A DNA stretch of 58,067 nt from assembly GCA_002346225.1 (NCBI GenBank), contig DDYY01000100.1:1-58067 (forward strand), in the 5' to 3' direction. The notes below the pieces were generated by a model. That model was not told the DNA's origin. It worked only from the letters and a program-made list of their open reading frames with translations, and searched no databases. The first letter of the stretch is position 1. Each line of letters starts with the position of its first letter. Of the stretch, positions 25,985-34,724 are shown piece after piece. The translations under genes were made by a program, and so were the position numbers. The DNA comes from Bacteroidetes bacterium UBA3022. Its GTDB lineage: Bacteria > Bacteroidota > Bacteroidia > Chitinophagales > BACL12.

Positions 25985-26443
25985 ATGAAATTGAAGGTCT
26001 ACACAGACGGTGCAGCAAGAGGAAACCCGGGACCGGGAGGTTATGGCATAGTCATGCAGTATGGCGAACACCAGAAGGAATTATCCGGAGGATACCGGCG
26101 CACTACCAATAACCGCATGGAATTGATGGCTGTATGTGTCGCGCTGGAGTCGTTGACCAGAACGGGGCTTGAAGTAGATGTTTACAGCGATTCCAAGTAT
26201 GTAGTGGATGCAGTAAAACTGGGATGGGTTTTCGGATGGGAGAAGATCGGATTTAAAAAGAAAAAGAACCCCGACCTATGGCAGCGGTTTCTGCGCATCT
26301 ACCGACAACACAAGGTAAGCTTCCATTGGGTCCGGGGACATGCGGGCCACCCGGAAAATGAGCGCTGCGACGAACTGGCTGTAGCTGCCAGCTGGGAACC
26401 AGGCCTGCCGGTAGATACCGGTTATGAAGCGTCAGTTGACTGA
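25985..26443 (+). CDS. rnhA: Ribonuclease HI
   Basis: RNase HI cleaves the RNA strand of RNA-DNA hybrids. At 152 aa it has the four catalytic acids Asp8 (VYTDGA), Glu46 (NRMELMA), Asp69 (VYSDSKYV) and Asp129 (ERCDELA). The basic protrusion (KIGFKKKKNPD) and WVRGHAGHPENE are also present. The last 12 bases overlap the end of fbp on the other strand. Confidence 0.96.
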   Translation: MKLKVYTDGAARGNPGPGGYGIVMQYGEHQKELSGGYRRTTNNRMELMAVCVALESLTRTGLEVDVYSDSKYVVDAVKLGWVFGWEKIGFKKKKNPDLWQRFLRIYRQHKVSFHWVRGHAGHPENERCDELAVAASWEPGLPVDTGYEASVD

Positions 26444-27457
26444 AGCCTTTACCATGGCTTCATCTTTTTGTAAGAAGCTCTCTACTGTCCTGACCATTTC
26501 ACTGGATCCGATATACAGCGGACAACGCTGATGCAGTTCCTTCGGATCGACATCCATAATGCGTTTAAAACCATTGGAGGCGACGCCGCCTGCCTGTTCG
26601 GCGATAAATGCCAGCGGATTGCACTCATAGAGCAACCTTAACTTACCTTTTGGTGACTTCGCTGTTTCGGGATAGATATAAACGCCACCCTTGAGCATGT
26701 TGCGGTGAAAATCGGCAACCAGAGAACCGATGTACCTGGAGGTATAAGGGCGTCCGGTGGCGGGATCGGCTTCCTGGCAATATTTGATGTATTGCTTTAC
26801 TCCATCCGGGAAGTGCACGTAGTTGCCCTCGTTGATGGAGTAGATAATTCCGGTTTGCGGTATTTTGATATTGGGGTGCGACAAACAGAACTCCCCAATC
26901 GAAGGATCGAGTGTGAAGCCGTTGACGCCATGACCGGTCGTATAGACAAGCATGGTGGAAGAACCATAAATGATATATCCGGCGGCTACCTGCTCATTGC
27001 CCTTTTGCAGAAAATCTTCCAGCGTGGCACTTCCTGTAAAGGATATCCGGCGGTAGATGGAAAAAATCGTCCCGATGGAAACATTGACATCAATATTCGA
27101 ACTGCCATCGAGCGGATCTATGAGCACGACGTACTTGCCGTTCTTGGACACTTTTCCGTTCAACCCGATGTAGTCATCCAGTTCTTCCGAAGCGATGCCG
27201 CACACTTCTCCACCTGCATTCAATGCCGTAATGAACTGATTGTTAGCGAACACATCCAGTTTCTGCTGCTGCTCGCCCTGTATATTCTCGCTGCCTTCGG
27301 CACCAAGAATATCCACTAAACCAGCCTTGTTCACTTCCCTGTTGACGATCTTACCTGCTATGCTGAGGTCGCTGAGGAGGCGGGTAAGTTCACCGGTGGC
27401 ATAAGGGAAATCGCTTTGTCGTTCAATAATGAACTCCACAAGGGTTTTTACCTTCAT
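26432..27457 (-). CDS. fbp: Fructose-1,6-bisphosphatase class I
   Basis: Gluconeogenic Mg2+-dependent phosphatase converting fructose 1,6-bisphosphate to fructose 6-phosphate. The 341 aa are family length. The metal-binding signature IDPLDGSSNIDVNVSIGTIF and the acidic EELDDY are present, as are RYIGSLVADFHRNMLKGGVY and LLYECNPLAFIAEQAGG near the C-terminus. A TAACTTTG promoter lies 16 bases before the ATG and a GGAG lies within the leader. It is divergent from the GNAT gene and convergent with rnhA. Confidence 0.96.
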   Translation of the reverse strand: MKVKTLVEFIIERQSDFPYATGELTRLLSDLSIAGKIVNREVNKAGLVDILGAEGSENIQGEQQQKLDVFANNQFITALNAGGEVCGIASEELDDYIGLNGKVSKNGKYVVLIDPLDGSSNIDVNVSIGTIFSIYRRISFTGSATLEDFLQKGNEQVAAGYIIYGSSTMLVYTTGHGVNGFTLDPSIGEFCLSHPNIKIPQTGIIYSINEGNYVHFPDGVKQYIKYCQEADPATGRPYTSRYIGSLVADFHRNMLKGGVYIYPETAKSPKGKLRLLYECNPLAFIAEQAGGVASNGFKRIMDVDPKELHQRCPLYIGSSEMVRTVESFLQKDEAMVKASVN

Positions 27458-27473
27458 AATCTCCGTATTGCTA

Positions 27474-27481
27474 CAAAGTTA
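27474..27481 (-). promoter_or_regulatory. Predicted -7 promoter element for fbp
   Basis: TAACTTTG on the minus strand, 16 bases before the fbp ATG at 27457. Confidence 0.55.
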
Positions 27482-27533
27482 ATAATTCCCCCTTGTTGGA
27501 GCTACTCCATTGAACCGCCAAAGTTTACAACTG

Positions 27534-27541
27534 TACATTTG
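27534..27541 (+). promoter_or_regulatory. Predicted -7 promoter element for the GNAT gene
   Basis: TACATTTG followed by CAT and the ATG at 27545. A TTG at 27510-27512 is placed as a -33 box, 21 bases upstream. The three-base gap implies a leaderless or nearly leaderless message. Confidence 0.55.
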
Positions 27542-27544
27542 CAT

Positions 27545-28009
27545 ATGCACATCCAGATAAGAACGGCCACTGCAAACGATATGCAAGCAGTACACAGCCT
27601 GGTGAAAGCGCTGGCAATTTTCGAAAAGATGCCGGACCACCTTAAAATGACAGCGGAAGATTATATAAGGCACGGCGCGGAAGAAGGGCGTTTTGAGGTC
27701 TTGCTGGCGGAAGATATCGCTCCTTCCCTGCCAGTCATCGCCGGCATGGCATTCTTTTACCCGGCATACAGCACCTGGCGGGGTCCGTATTGCTGGCTGG
27801 AGGATCTGGTGGTAGCCGAAGCCTACCGCAATAAAGGAATTGGGGAGCAGTTGATGCAGGCGCTGAAAGCAGCAGCTCGGGCAAAAGGATATCCCTTCAT
27901 CAAATGGCAGGTGCTGGACTGGAATGAGGATGCCATGCGCTTTTATCGTCGTTTAGGTGCCACCATGGACAAGGACTGGACCACCTGGCGACTCGATCCT
28001 ATTGATTAG
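27545..28009 (+). CDS. GNAT acetyltransferase, diamine (SSAT)-like
   Basis: A 154-residue Gcn5-related N-acetyltransferase. IQIRTATANDMQAVHSL opens the fold. The acetyl-CoA motif A is VVAEAYRNKGIGEQLMQAL with the R-x-x-G-I-G pyrophosphate loop. WQVLDWNEDAMRFYRRLGA closes it. GPYCWLEDLVV and the overall layout are those of spermidine/spermine acetyltransferase-like enzymes, so a polyamine or amino acid substrate is likely but unproved. ATG 27545 is preferred to a start at 27416 inside the fbp gene. Confidence 0.88.
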   Translation: MHIQIRTATANDMQAVHSLVKALAIFEKMPDHLKMTAEDYIRHGAEEGRFEVLLAEDIAPSLPVIAGMAFFYPAYSTWRGPYCWLEDLVVAEAYRNKGIGEQLMQALKAAARAKGYPFIKWQVLDWNEDAMRFYRRLGATMDKDWTTWRLDPID

Positions 28010-28031
28010 TATTGCACATTCAAGATAGACC

Positions 28032-29288
28032 ATGAAAGTATTCAAGTTCGGGGGCGCTTCGGTAAAAGATGCCTCCAGTATTAGAAATGTAGCTTCCATT
28101 ATTCGGAAATATGCCGCTGAACGTCTTGTAATAGTCGTTTCGGCAATGGGTAAGACCACCAACGCCATCGAACAAATAGCCCAACTTGCGTATAACGGCA
28201 ATGACTATCGACCAGCCCTGGAAACGTTGAAGCAATACCACGATGGCATCTGCGAAGAGCTGGAGTTAACAGGAATCACAGACAAACTCTTTCAGCAACT
28301 TTCGGCACACCTCATCAATTTCAAGGATCTTCCCTTTGACCAATATTATGACCAGACGGTAATCTTCGGTGAACTGCTTTCTACCACCATCGTATCGCAC
28401 TACCTGCAACAACAGGCTATTCCGGTAAGCTGGGTAAATGCCGGAAGCATGATTGCTACCGATAAGAACTGGCGGGAAGCCAATGTGGATATGGAGGCAA
28501 CTCAGGTGGCTGTGCGCTCGACGCTTTTACCATTGCTGGAGGAACAGCACGTCATTACGCAGGGGTTTATCGGTAAATATTCTCCGGCATTCTATACCAC
28601 ACTGGGACGGGAAGGTTCAGATTACACCGGTGCGCTGCTGGCCCATTGCCTTAAGGCGGAGGGCTTGTGGATATGGAAAGATGTGCCGGGTGTGCTCACC
28701 GCAGATCCAAAGGAGTACCAACCCGTGACGCTGATAGAGGAACTGAGCTATTATGAGGCCATTGAAATGACTTACTACGGCGCCACCGTCATCCATCCGA
28801 AAACCATTCAGCCACTGCGGGCGGGCAATATTCCCCTCTATGTGCGCTCCTTTGAAGAGCCCGAGAAGGAAGGTTCCGTCATCAGGATGGACAGCATCAA
28901 AGAAAACTATCCTCCCATCCTCGTTCTGAAGAAGCAACAGGTCCTGCTATCTGTGAGTACCCGCGATTTCAGCTTTATGGGAGAAGAGCATATGAGTCAT
29001 ATCTACCGCATTTTCGCCGAAAACAGGGTTAAAATCAACCTTATGCAGACTGCTGCTATCAGTTTATCGGTCGTAGTGGACGAAAACACAGCCCGGCTGC
29101 AGGGTTTACTGGAAGCATTAAGTGAGCGTTTTCATGTGTTGACGAATAGTCGGCTGCAACTGCTTACTGTTCGGCATTATACCGATGCCATCATCAATGA
29201 GCTTACGGGAGACAGGGACGTGCTGCTTACGCAGAAATCGAGGCAAACCATTCAGATGGTCCTCAAAAAAGACCAGGATTACTTATAA
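28032..29288 (+). CDS. lysC: Aspartate kinase
   Basis: Aspartokinase catalyses the first step toward lysine, threonine and methionine. At 418 aa it is monofunctional. The N-terminal KFGGASVKDASS binds ATP. TLGREGSDYTGALLA and WKDVPGVLTADPK form the kinase core, and two ACT domains follow from about residue 300 (LLSVSTRDFSFMGEEHMSHI). These usually give allosteric feedback by lysine or threonine. No homoserine dehydrogenase fusion is present. Its end overlaps the convergent 29279-29743 gene by 10 bases. Confidence 0.95.
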   Translation: MKVFKFGGASVKDASSIRNVASIIRKYAAERLVIVVSAMGKTTNAIEQIAQLAYNGNDYRPALETLKQYHDGICEELELTGITDKLFQQLSAHLINFKDLPFDQYYDQTVIFGELLSTTIVSHYLQQQAIPVSWVNAGSMIATDKNWREANVDMEATQVAVRSTLLPLLEEQHVITQGFIGKYSPAFYTTLGREGSDYTGALLAHCLKAEGLWIWKDVPGVLTADPKEYQPVTLIEELSYYEAIEMTYYGATVIHPKTIQPLRAGNIPLYVRSFEEPEKEGSVIRMDSIKENYPPILVLKKQQVLLSVSTRDFSFMGEEHMSHIYRIFAENRVKINLMQTAAISLSVVVDENTARLQGLLEALSERFHVLTNSRLQLLTVRHYTDAIINELTGDRDVLLTQKSRQTIQMVLKKDQDYL

Positions 29289-29743
29289 GGCCGGTTTAAA
29301 ACCGCATCGGCAATGATAATCTGACGCAGATCCACATTAAAATCGGCACCTGCGTAGCTTTCGGTGTCTGAATTATCGGCGTTGGTACCAGATTGCCGGA
29401 TATTCGCATCGTGCTCGGTAGCACGCTGATCTTCTACAAACTGCTTATAGCGTTCCGCGCGCATGCGCTCCTTTTCAGCCAGTATGCTGCGCCGCTTTTC
29501 TTCCCCGTAAGAAACGGTGGCCGGTTCACGCGGGGGTCGGGCCGGTTCCTTTTTCTGCTCCGCAGCTTTTCTGATTTCCCGGACAATTTCGTCAAAGGTG
29601 GATTCCGTCCGGGGCTGCTGCTTTTTATGCTGAGGGGTCGGCGTCGGACGATTGGCAGCTTCCTTGTTCCGCTTTTTAAAAGCAGTATAGATGTTGAATC
29701 CCATCCACAATAAAAATAATAAGGCGCCAATCAGTTCGTCCAT
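29279..29743 (-). CDS. Small signal-anchored protein, Bacteroidota-specific
   Basis: A 154-residue protein with one N-terminal hydrophobic helix (about 4-20, LIGALLFLLWMGFNIYTAF), then a long, highly charged and low-complexity stretch rich in K, E, R, P and Q. It ends with the conserved-looking motif VDLRQIIIADAVLNRPYK. Many Bacteroidota small proteins share a similar LR-x-A-h-h-x-x-h-LNRPY ending; their function is unknown. An upstream in-frame start at 29782 gives extra residues without support. Confidence 0.7.
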   Translation of the reverse strand: MDELIGALLFLLWMGFNIYTAFKKRNKEAANRPTPTPQHKKQQPRTESTFDEIVREIRKAAEQKKEPARPPREPATVSYGEEKRRSILAEKERMRAERYKQFVEDQRATEHDANIRQSGTNADNSDTESYAGADFNVDLRQIIIADAVLNRPYK

Positions 29744-30021
29744 AATTTCGATGTTGGAACTAAGGTAAATAAAGTAACACACAAAGCCGAAAAAATGGCA
29801 AAATAACGATTTAGACCAATCTAAAAATTAAACTAATTTAAATCTTATTTAGCTATTTATCAATTACTTATGATTATCACCTAAAGTATTAATCAATGTA
29901 TAGTGTTTCCCTGACTGGTATGGTAATCTGCCTCCGATTATTTTTCAACAAATGTTGAATTCCTTTACTGATTTCCCCACCCCTATTCCTATATTTTTGT
30001 AAGCACGCAAAATGTACACCT
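29744..30021. other. AT-rich noncoding region before smc with inverted repeats
   Basis: These 278 bases lie between the divergent small protein gene and smc. The stretch about 29790-29900 is the most AT-rich part I noticed in the window. Inverted repeats are TTTAGA-CCAA-TCTAAA (29810-29825), AAATTA-AAC-TAATTT (29825-29839) and TTCAACA-AA-TGTTGAA (29944-29959). The last lies just upstream of where a -33 box of the smc promoter would fall. No gene is seen. Confidence 0.5.
29992..29999 (+). promoter_or_regulatory. Predicted -7 promoter element for smc
   Basis: TATTTTTG, a TAnnTTTG match, 22 bases before the smc GTG start codon. Confidence 0.5.
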
Positions 30022-33000
30022 GTGAAATTAACCACCTTAGAGATCAAGGGATTTAAGAGTTTTGCCGACAAAACGGTACTGCACTTTAACGAGAGCATTA
30101 CCGGTGTAGTCGGGCCGAACGGCTGCGGTAAATCCAATATCGTCGATGCCATCCGCTGGGTGCTGGGCGAGCAGAAACCCACCGCTATCCGGACAGAGAA
30201 GATGGAGAATCTAATCTTCAATGGCACCAAAGCAAGGAAAGCTTCCGGCCTGGCAGAAGTCTCCCTAACTTTCGAAAATACCCGGAACCTGCTGGCCACC
30301 GAATTCTCCACTGTTACCATATCCCGCCATTACTATAAGACTGGGGAAAGCGAATATCGCATTAACGGCGTCACCTGCCGACTGAAAGACATCACAGGGC
30401 TGTTCATGGATACGGGTATTAGTACCGATTCTTATGCCATCATTGAACTTGGAATGCTCGATGATGTGCTTCACAATAAGGACAATTCACGCAGAAGACT
30501 GTTTGAGCAGGCCGCAGGTATTTCCAAGTACAAAGTGCGCAAAAAGGAAACCATCAACAAACTCAACCTGACGCAGCAAGATCTCGACCGGGTGGAAGAC
30601 ATCCTTTTTGAGATAGAAAACAACCTGAAAGAACTGGAAAAACAAGCCAGAAAAGCCCAGCGGCACCAAAAACTGAAGGCTGAATACAAGGCCAACAGCA
30701 TTGACCTGGCCGTCCTCACACTGCAATCGCACAAGGACATATATAAGCAACTGGCCAATCAGCAGACCTACGAAAGCGATGCCAAAATGGCGCTGGAGAC
30801 GGAAATCAAGCAGCTGGAAGCATCTATTGCCGATAAAAAGGCGGCATTGGTGGAGCAGGAACAACAACTGAGCGCCAATCAAAAGGCCATGAACGCCTTG
30901 CTGGATGAAATCCGCCAGAAAGAAAACCTGGGTAATCTCAACAGAGAGCGGAGCAAATTCCTGCTGGAACGCAAGCAACACCTGCAGCAATCTATCAGTG
31001 AAACATCGCTGGTGATTGAAGAAACCGGGCAGCTGGTGGCACAATTGGAAGAAAAAGCTGCTCTGGAAAAGGAAAAAGTGGAACAACTGCGCGAAGGCGT
31101 ACAGGGACGGCTCAAGGACCTGGAGCAGGCTAAAGAAGTCAATAATGCCGCACACAACGCCCATCAGGCCGAACAACAGGCCTATAAAAAAGCGGAATCA
31201 GCGCTGTATGATATCGACAAGCAATTGGCCATCAACAAGGTACGCCTTGAGAACTTCAGCAGAGAACTGGAAAATCTGCAGCGCGATAAATCCACGCATA
31301 GCGATAAGCTGGAACCCTTAAATATTGCCTTGCAGGAAAAGGAAGCTGCACTGGAAATTGCCCGCAAGGAGTTAGAAGGACTCCTGCAGCAGGAGACATC
31401 GCTGCTGGAAAAGGTGGAGCAGGTGCAACAGAAAATGGAGGCACAGCGCACTGAACTGGCAGCGGCCCACCGAAATCTGGACGCTCGTAAGAATGAATTC
31501 GCGCTCACCAAGAACATGTTCGAAAGCCTGGAAGGCTTCCCCGATAGCATACGGTATATCCGCAAGGAAATTGCGGCAATGAAAAATGCCCCCCTGCTAT
31601 CCGATATTATCAGTACCGAGGCTAAATACAAGGCTGCCATCGAGTCTTACCTAGAGCCCTGGTTGAACTACTATGTAGCTGCCGATATGGCGCAGGCGAT
31701 GGCAGTCATCACAGAGCTCGATCAAAAGAAAAAAGGGCGGGCCAGCTTCCTCCTGCTCAACGAATTTTCAGGTGAAAATACCACTGCTCCCGCTGCCGAT
31801 ACAGCTGTACGTGCGCTGGATATTGTGCAGGTGGAAAGCCCCTACACCCACCTGATCAACCATTTACTAAAGAACGTATATATTACTGATAGTGATAACT
31901 TTACAGAAGTTAATAAAAGTATAACTTCTATTAATCCCGGTGCGCACCTCATCACCGCAGACGGTAAAGTTATTCGCACCGGCAAGGTGCTTTCCGGTGG
32001 TTCGGTAGGTGTCATGAAAGGGAATCGCCTGGGCACTGAAAAGAATCTCAAGCGCCTGGAAAAGGAAGTGGAAGACCTGGAAAAAACAGTGCTTTCCGCC
32101 AAGACTGCCCTTGAGGCTTTACAGTCAGAAAATACCGAACTCAAGACGGCTTTGGGATCCCTGGCGCTCAAACCTGCCAGAGAGCAGGTATCGGTATTGC
32201 AGCAAGAGTTGGTCAGCACCAGAACCCAGCTGGAAAATGCCGGCAACAGCCTGACGATGATTGACGAAAAGGAGGTGGACTTCCGCGAAATGATTGCCAA
32301 AACCGAAGCGGAAAACCGCCAGCTGGAGGAACAGCATCAGCAGGTTGTATTGCAAAAGGAAGCCCAGCATAATCTGATGCTGGAGAAAGAATCGGCATTC
32401 AGAGCCACTATGGAGGAGTTGAACCGCCAGTCCGATGCTTACAACAAAGAAAACATCCGCTATCACCAGCAGCAAAACGTCTACCAGGGATTGGCTCAGG
32501 AGCTCCAGTTCAAACAAACGCGACTGCAGGATGCGACCGGAACTCGGGAACAGAATACCACCCAACTGCAACAGGTAGAAGCTGAAATGGTGCTGCTGGC
32601 AGAAAAATCGAAAGAACTGGATGCTACCCTGCAGCTTCAGTACGAAGAAAGAAAACTCAAGGAAGTACAGATTGGTGAAGAAGAAGCCAATTTCTATGCA
32701 GCCAGAGGTACGGTGGCTGAAACAGAACAGAAAATCAAAGAGTTACAGCACAAAAAGGAAAGCAGCGACCTAACACTGGGCAGCATTAAGGACAAACTCA
32801 ATGACCTGAAAGTTGAATTGGCGGCCACCAAAGAGCGCTTGTGGGTGGAGTTTCAGGTAGAACTGGAGACCATCCTTGAAAACGACCCTCCGGAAGAGAT
32901 AACGCTGGAGGAGCTGAAGGAAAAAGTAGAGGGCAATAAGCGAAGACTGGAGAATTTCGGGGAGGTAAACCCGATGGCGGTTCAGGCATTTGAAGAAATG

Positions 33001-33561
33001 ACTACCCGCTATGAATTCATCAAAAACCAGCGTGCAGATCTGCTGGAAGCCAAAACTTCATTGCTTTCTACAATCGATGAGATTGACCAGAACGCCCGCG
33101 AAAAATTTGAAGATACCTTCACCCGAGTAAGAGGTCATTTTGTGGAAGTTTTCCGAAGCTTGTTTACAGAGGACGACGATTGCGACCTCATATTGAAGGA
33201 AGGATACGACCCGCTGGAGGCAGATGTGGAAATCATTGCCAAACCCAAAGGCAAAAAGCCGCAGGTAATCGATCAGCTTTCAGGTGGAGAGAAGACCCTT
33301 ACGGCCATGGCCCTCTTGTTTGCACTGTACCTCATCAAACCGGCGCCTTTCTGTATTCTGGACGAAGTAGATGCTCCGCTGGACGACAATAACATCATGA
33401 AATTCAACAACATGATACGCCGTTTCAGCGACAACAGCCAGTTCATTATTGTTACCCACAACAAAAGAACCATGGCTGAAGTGGATGTAATCTACGGTGT
33501 TACCATGGCTGAGCAGGGCATCAGCAAGGTAGTGCCTGTCGATTTCCGGAACGTCGCTTAA
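30022..33561 (+). CDS. smc: Chromosome segregation protein SMC
   Basis: SMC ATPase for chromosome condensation and segregation, 1179 aa, the normal length. Walker A GPNGCGKSNIVDAIRWVLGE lies near residues 32-51. Long coiled coils occupy about 170-500 and 690-1010, separated by the hinge (about 520-680, with APLLSDIISTEAKYKAAIES). The C-terminal head carries the signature LSGGEKTLTAMALLFALYL and Walker B FCILDEVDAPLDD. The start codon is GTG and gives MKLTTLEIKGFKSFADKT. Its TAA overlaps the TAA of the convergent recX. No scpA or scpB is adjacent. Confidence 0.97.
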   Translation: MKLTTLEIKGFKSFADKTVLHFNESITGVVGPNGCGKSNIVDAIRWVLGEQKPTAIRTEKMENLIFNGTKARKASGLAEVSLTFENTRNLLATEFSTVTISRHYYKTGESEYRINGVTCRLKDITGLFMDTGISTDSYAIIELGMLDDVLHNKDNSRRRLFEQAAGISKYKVRKKETINKLNLTQQDLDRVEDILFEIENNLKELEKQARKAQRHQKLKAEYKANSIDLAVLTLQSHKDIYKQLANQQTYESDAKMALETEIKQLEASIADKKAALVEQEQQLSANQKAMNALLDEIRQKENLGNLNRERSKFLLERKQHLQQSISETSLVIEETGQLVAQLEEKAALEKEKVEQLREGVQGRLKDLEQAKEVNNAAHNAHQAEQQAYKKAESALYDIDKQLAINKVRLENFSRELENLQRDKSTHSDKLEPLNIALQEKEAALEIARKELEGLLQQETSLLEKVEQVQQKMEAQRTELAAAHRNLDARKNEFALTKNMFESLEGFPDSIRYIRKEIAAMKNAPLLSDIISTEAKYKAAIESYLEPWLNYYVAADMAQAMAVITELDQKKKGRASFLLLNEFSGENTTAPAADTAVRALDIVQVESPYTHLINHLLKNVYITDSDNFTEVNKSITSINPGAHLITADGKVIRTGKVLSGGSVGVMKGNRLGTEKNLKRLEKEVEDLEKTVLSAKTALEALQSENTELKTALGSLALKPAREQVSVLQQELVSTRTQLENAGNSLTMIDEKEVDFREMIAKTEAENRQLEEQHQQVVLQKEAQHNLMLEKESAFRATMEELNRQSDAYNKENIRYHQQQNVYQGLAQELQFKQTRLQDATGTREQNTTQLQQVEAEMVLLAEKSKELDATLQLQYEERKLKEVQIGEEEANFYAARGTVAETEQKIKELQHKKESSDLTLGSIKDKLNDLKVELAATKERLWVEFQVELETILENDPPEEITLEELKEKVEGNKRRLENFGEVNPMAVQAFEEMTTRYEFIKNQRADLLEAKTSLLSTIDEIDQNAREKFEDTFTRVRGHFVEVFRSLFTEDDDCDLILKEGYDPLEADVEIIAKPKGKKPQVIDQLSGGEKTLTAMALLFALYLIKPAPFCILDEVDAPLDDNNIMKFNNMIRRFSDNSQFIIVTHNKRTMAEVDVIYGVTMAEQGISKVVPVDFRNVA

Positions 33562-33998
33562 GAAAGCCTTTCCCGCACAAGATCGGCCTCGTACCCTTTG
33601 CGCAACATGTATTGCATGGTACGGTAATAGCGCTGGGCAGGTGTTCCCTGAGGTTGTTTCTTACGCTGCCTGGCTATGAGGGTGTCTATGGTCTGCAGGT
33701 ATTCCTCCTCCTCTATTTCTTCCATAGCCTTACGGATGCAGTAATCGGATATTTTTCTGAATTGCAGCTCTTTGCGAATGCGCACCCTCCCCCATTGCCG
33801 CATGCGGAACTTGCCGCGGGCGTAGGCACAGGCAAAACGCTCCTCGTTCAGAAAGTTTTCAGCCACCAGCTGGGCTATGATTTCCTCCAGCTCTTCCCCG
33901 TATACCTTCAATTCCAGCAATTTTGTGCGCACCTCTTCATGACAGCGCTCCTGATAGGCGCAGTAGCGGCGGAGCTTCTCCATGGCTACGGTGTTCAT
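33558..33998 (-). CDS. recX: Regulatory protein RecX
   Basis: RecX inhibits RecA filaments. The 146-residue protein shows the three-helix repeat layout: LRRYCAYQERCHEEVRTKLL, LVAENFLNEERFACAYARGK and WGRVRIRKELQFRKIS, ending MLRKGYEADLVRERL. It is unlinked to recA here. The start at 33998 is chosen over a far longer open frame because it follows TACCTTTG by five bases. The longer frame would also cover the DUF4389 gene. Its stop overlaps the smc stop. Confidence 0.9.
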   Translation of the reverse strand: MNTVAMEKLRRYCAYQERCHEEVRTKLLELKVYGEELEEIIAQLVAENFLNEERFACAYARGKFRMRQWGRVRIRKELQFRKISDYCIRKAMEEIEEEEYLQTIDTLIARQRKKQPQGTPAQRYYRTMQYMLRKGYEADLVRERLS

Positions 33999-34003
33999 AG
34001 GCA

Positions 34004-34011
34004 CAAAGGTA
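34004..34011 (-). promoter_or_regulatory. Predicted -7 promoter element for recX
   Basis: TACCTTTG on the minus strand, followed by TGCCT and the recX ATG at 33998. The five-base gap implies a leader of at most one base. Confidence 0.5.
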
Positions 34012-34041
34012 AAAACAGGAATCACATCCTTGGCCGGGATA

Positions 34042-34656
34042 TTACAATGGTACCTCTGCGGAAGCGCTACCCTCCCGGTCGGGTCGGCCGTGCAATGGAG
34101 GAAATCCGCGTAGCAAGCCCCCTGCCCATAGGAAAAGTCGCGAGTACCAGCGCAGTGTTGCTGTATTGAAACGATGCCATGAAGCCGGATAACGGGCAGT
34201 AAGCAGCACAGACCACCATGCACCAATGATCAATAAGCAAGAGCCTATCGTTCGGAAGTAAAGAAATAGGATATGTGGTATCATATAGAGCCATCCCAAT
34301 ACAGACCGCAGCAGCAGCGGACCGCGCCCTATATACACCTGCTCCACCTCCAGTTCGACTGCGTCATCAGCGGCGGCAAATCCGAATTTCGGGTAACCAT
34401 CTGCCAGGTGGAGCGCACGCGACAAGAATCGCTGCCACCATCGGGATAATCCCATCAGGTATTGATAGTACCAACCGGGTGTCCTGCCTGTGATCAAAAT
34501 AGCCCACCAGGCGAAAAATGCCAATGGCAGTAGTAGCACTGCGAGCAGTAATAAGGCCAATAAATGGGGAATAATCAGATACACCATACCCAACAGGGAA
34601 CGCAACAGCAGCTGTATTCTGGAATAACGTTCTTGGTGGGTAATGTCGTAGCGCAT
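34042..34656 (-). CDS. DUF4389 membrane protein
   Basis: A 204-residue membrane protein with two similar halves, each with a hydrophobic double helix and a G-x-x-P-x-W-h/Y motif (ITGRTPGWYYQYLMGLSRWW; LLTARYPASWHRFNTATLRW). This duplicated arrangement is that of DUF4389 proteins, whose function is unknown. The end is a short polar tail. A TAGCTTTG element lies 19 bases before the ATG. It stands between the beta-helix lipoprotein gene and recX, all on the minus strand. Confidence 0.8.
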   Translation of the reverse strand: MRYDITHQERYSRIQLLLRSLLGMVYLIIPHLLALLLLAVLLLPLAFFAWWAILITGRTPGWYYQYLMGLSRWWQRFLSRALHLADGYPKFGFAAADDAVELEVEQVYIGRGPLLLRSVLGWLYMIPHILFLYFRTIGSCLLIIGAWWSVLLTARYPASWHRFNTATLRWYSRLFLWAGGLLRGFPPLHGRPDREGSASAEVPL

Positions 34657-34675
34657 GGTCGGGCCGAATTGCCAT

Positions 34676-34683
34676 CAAAGCTA
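34676..34683 (-). promoter_or_regulatory. Predicted -7 promoter element for the DUF4389 gene
   Basis: TAGCTTTG on the minus strand, 19 bases before the ATG at 34656. Confidence 0.45.
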
Positions 34684-34724
34684 ATGCTTATCTGTATCAG
34701 GCAAAACCATGCCCCGGAGATCGC

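Noticed and set aside
28007..28014. TAGTATTG as a lysC promoter
   Set aside because: One mismatch in the TTTG core and overlap with the GNAT stop codon; lysC may simply be cotranscribed with the GNAT gene.
30471..31176. Long minus-strand open frames inside smc
   Set aside because: They are antisense shadows of the SMC coiled coil, with leucine/phenylalanine-rich nonsense composition and no start context.
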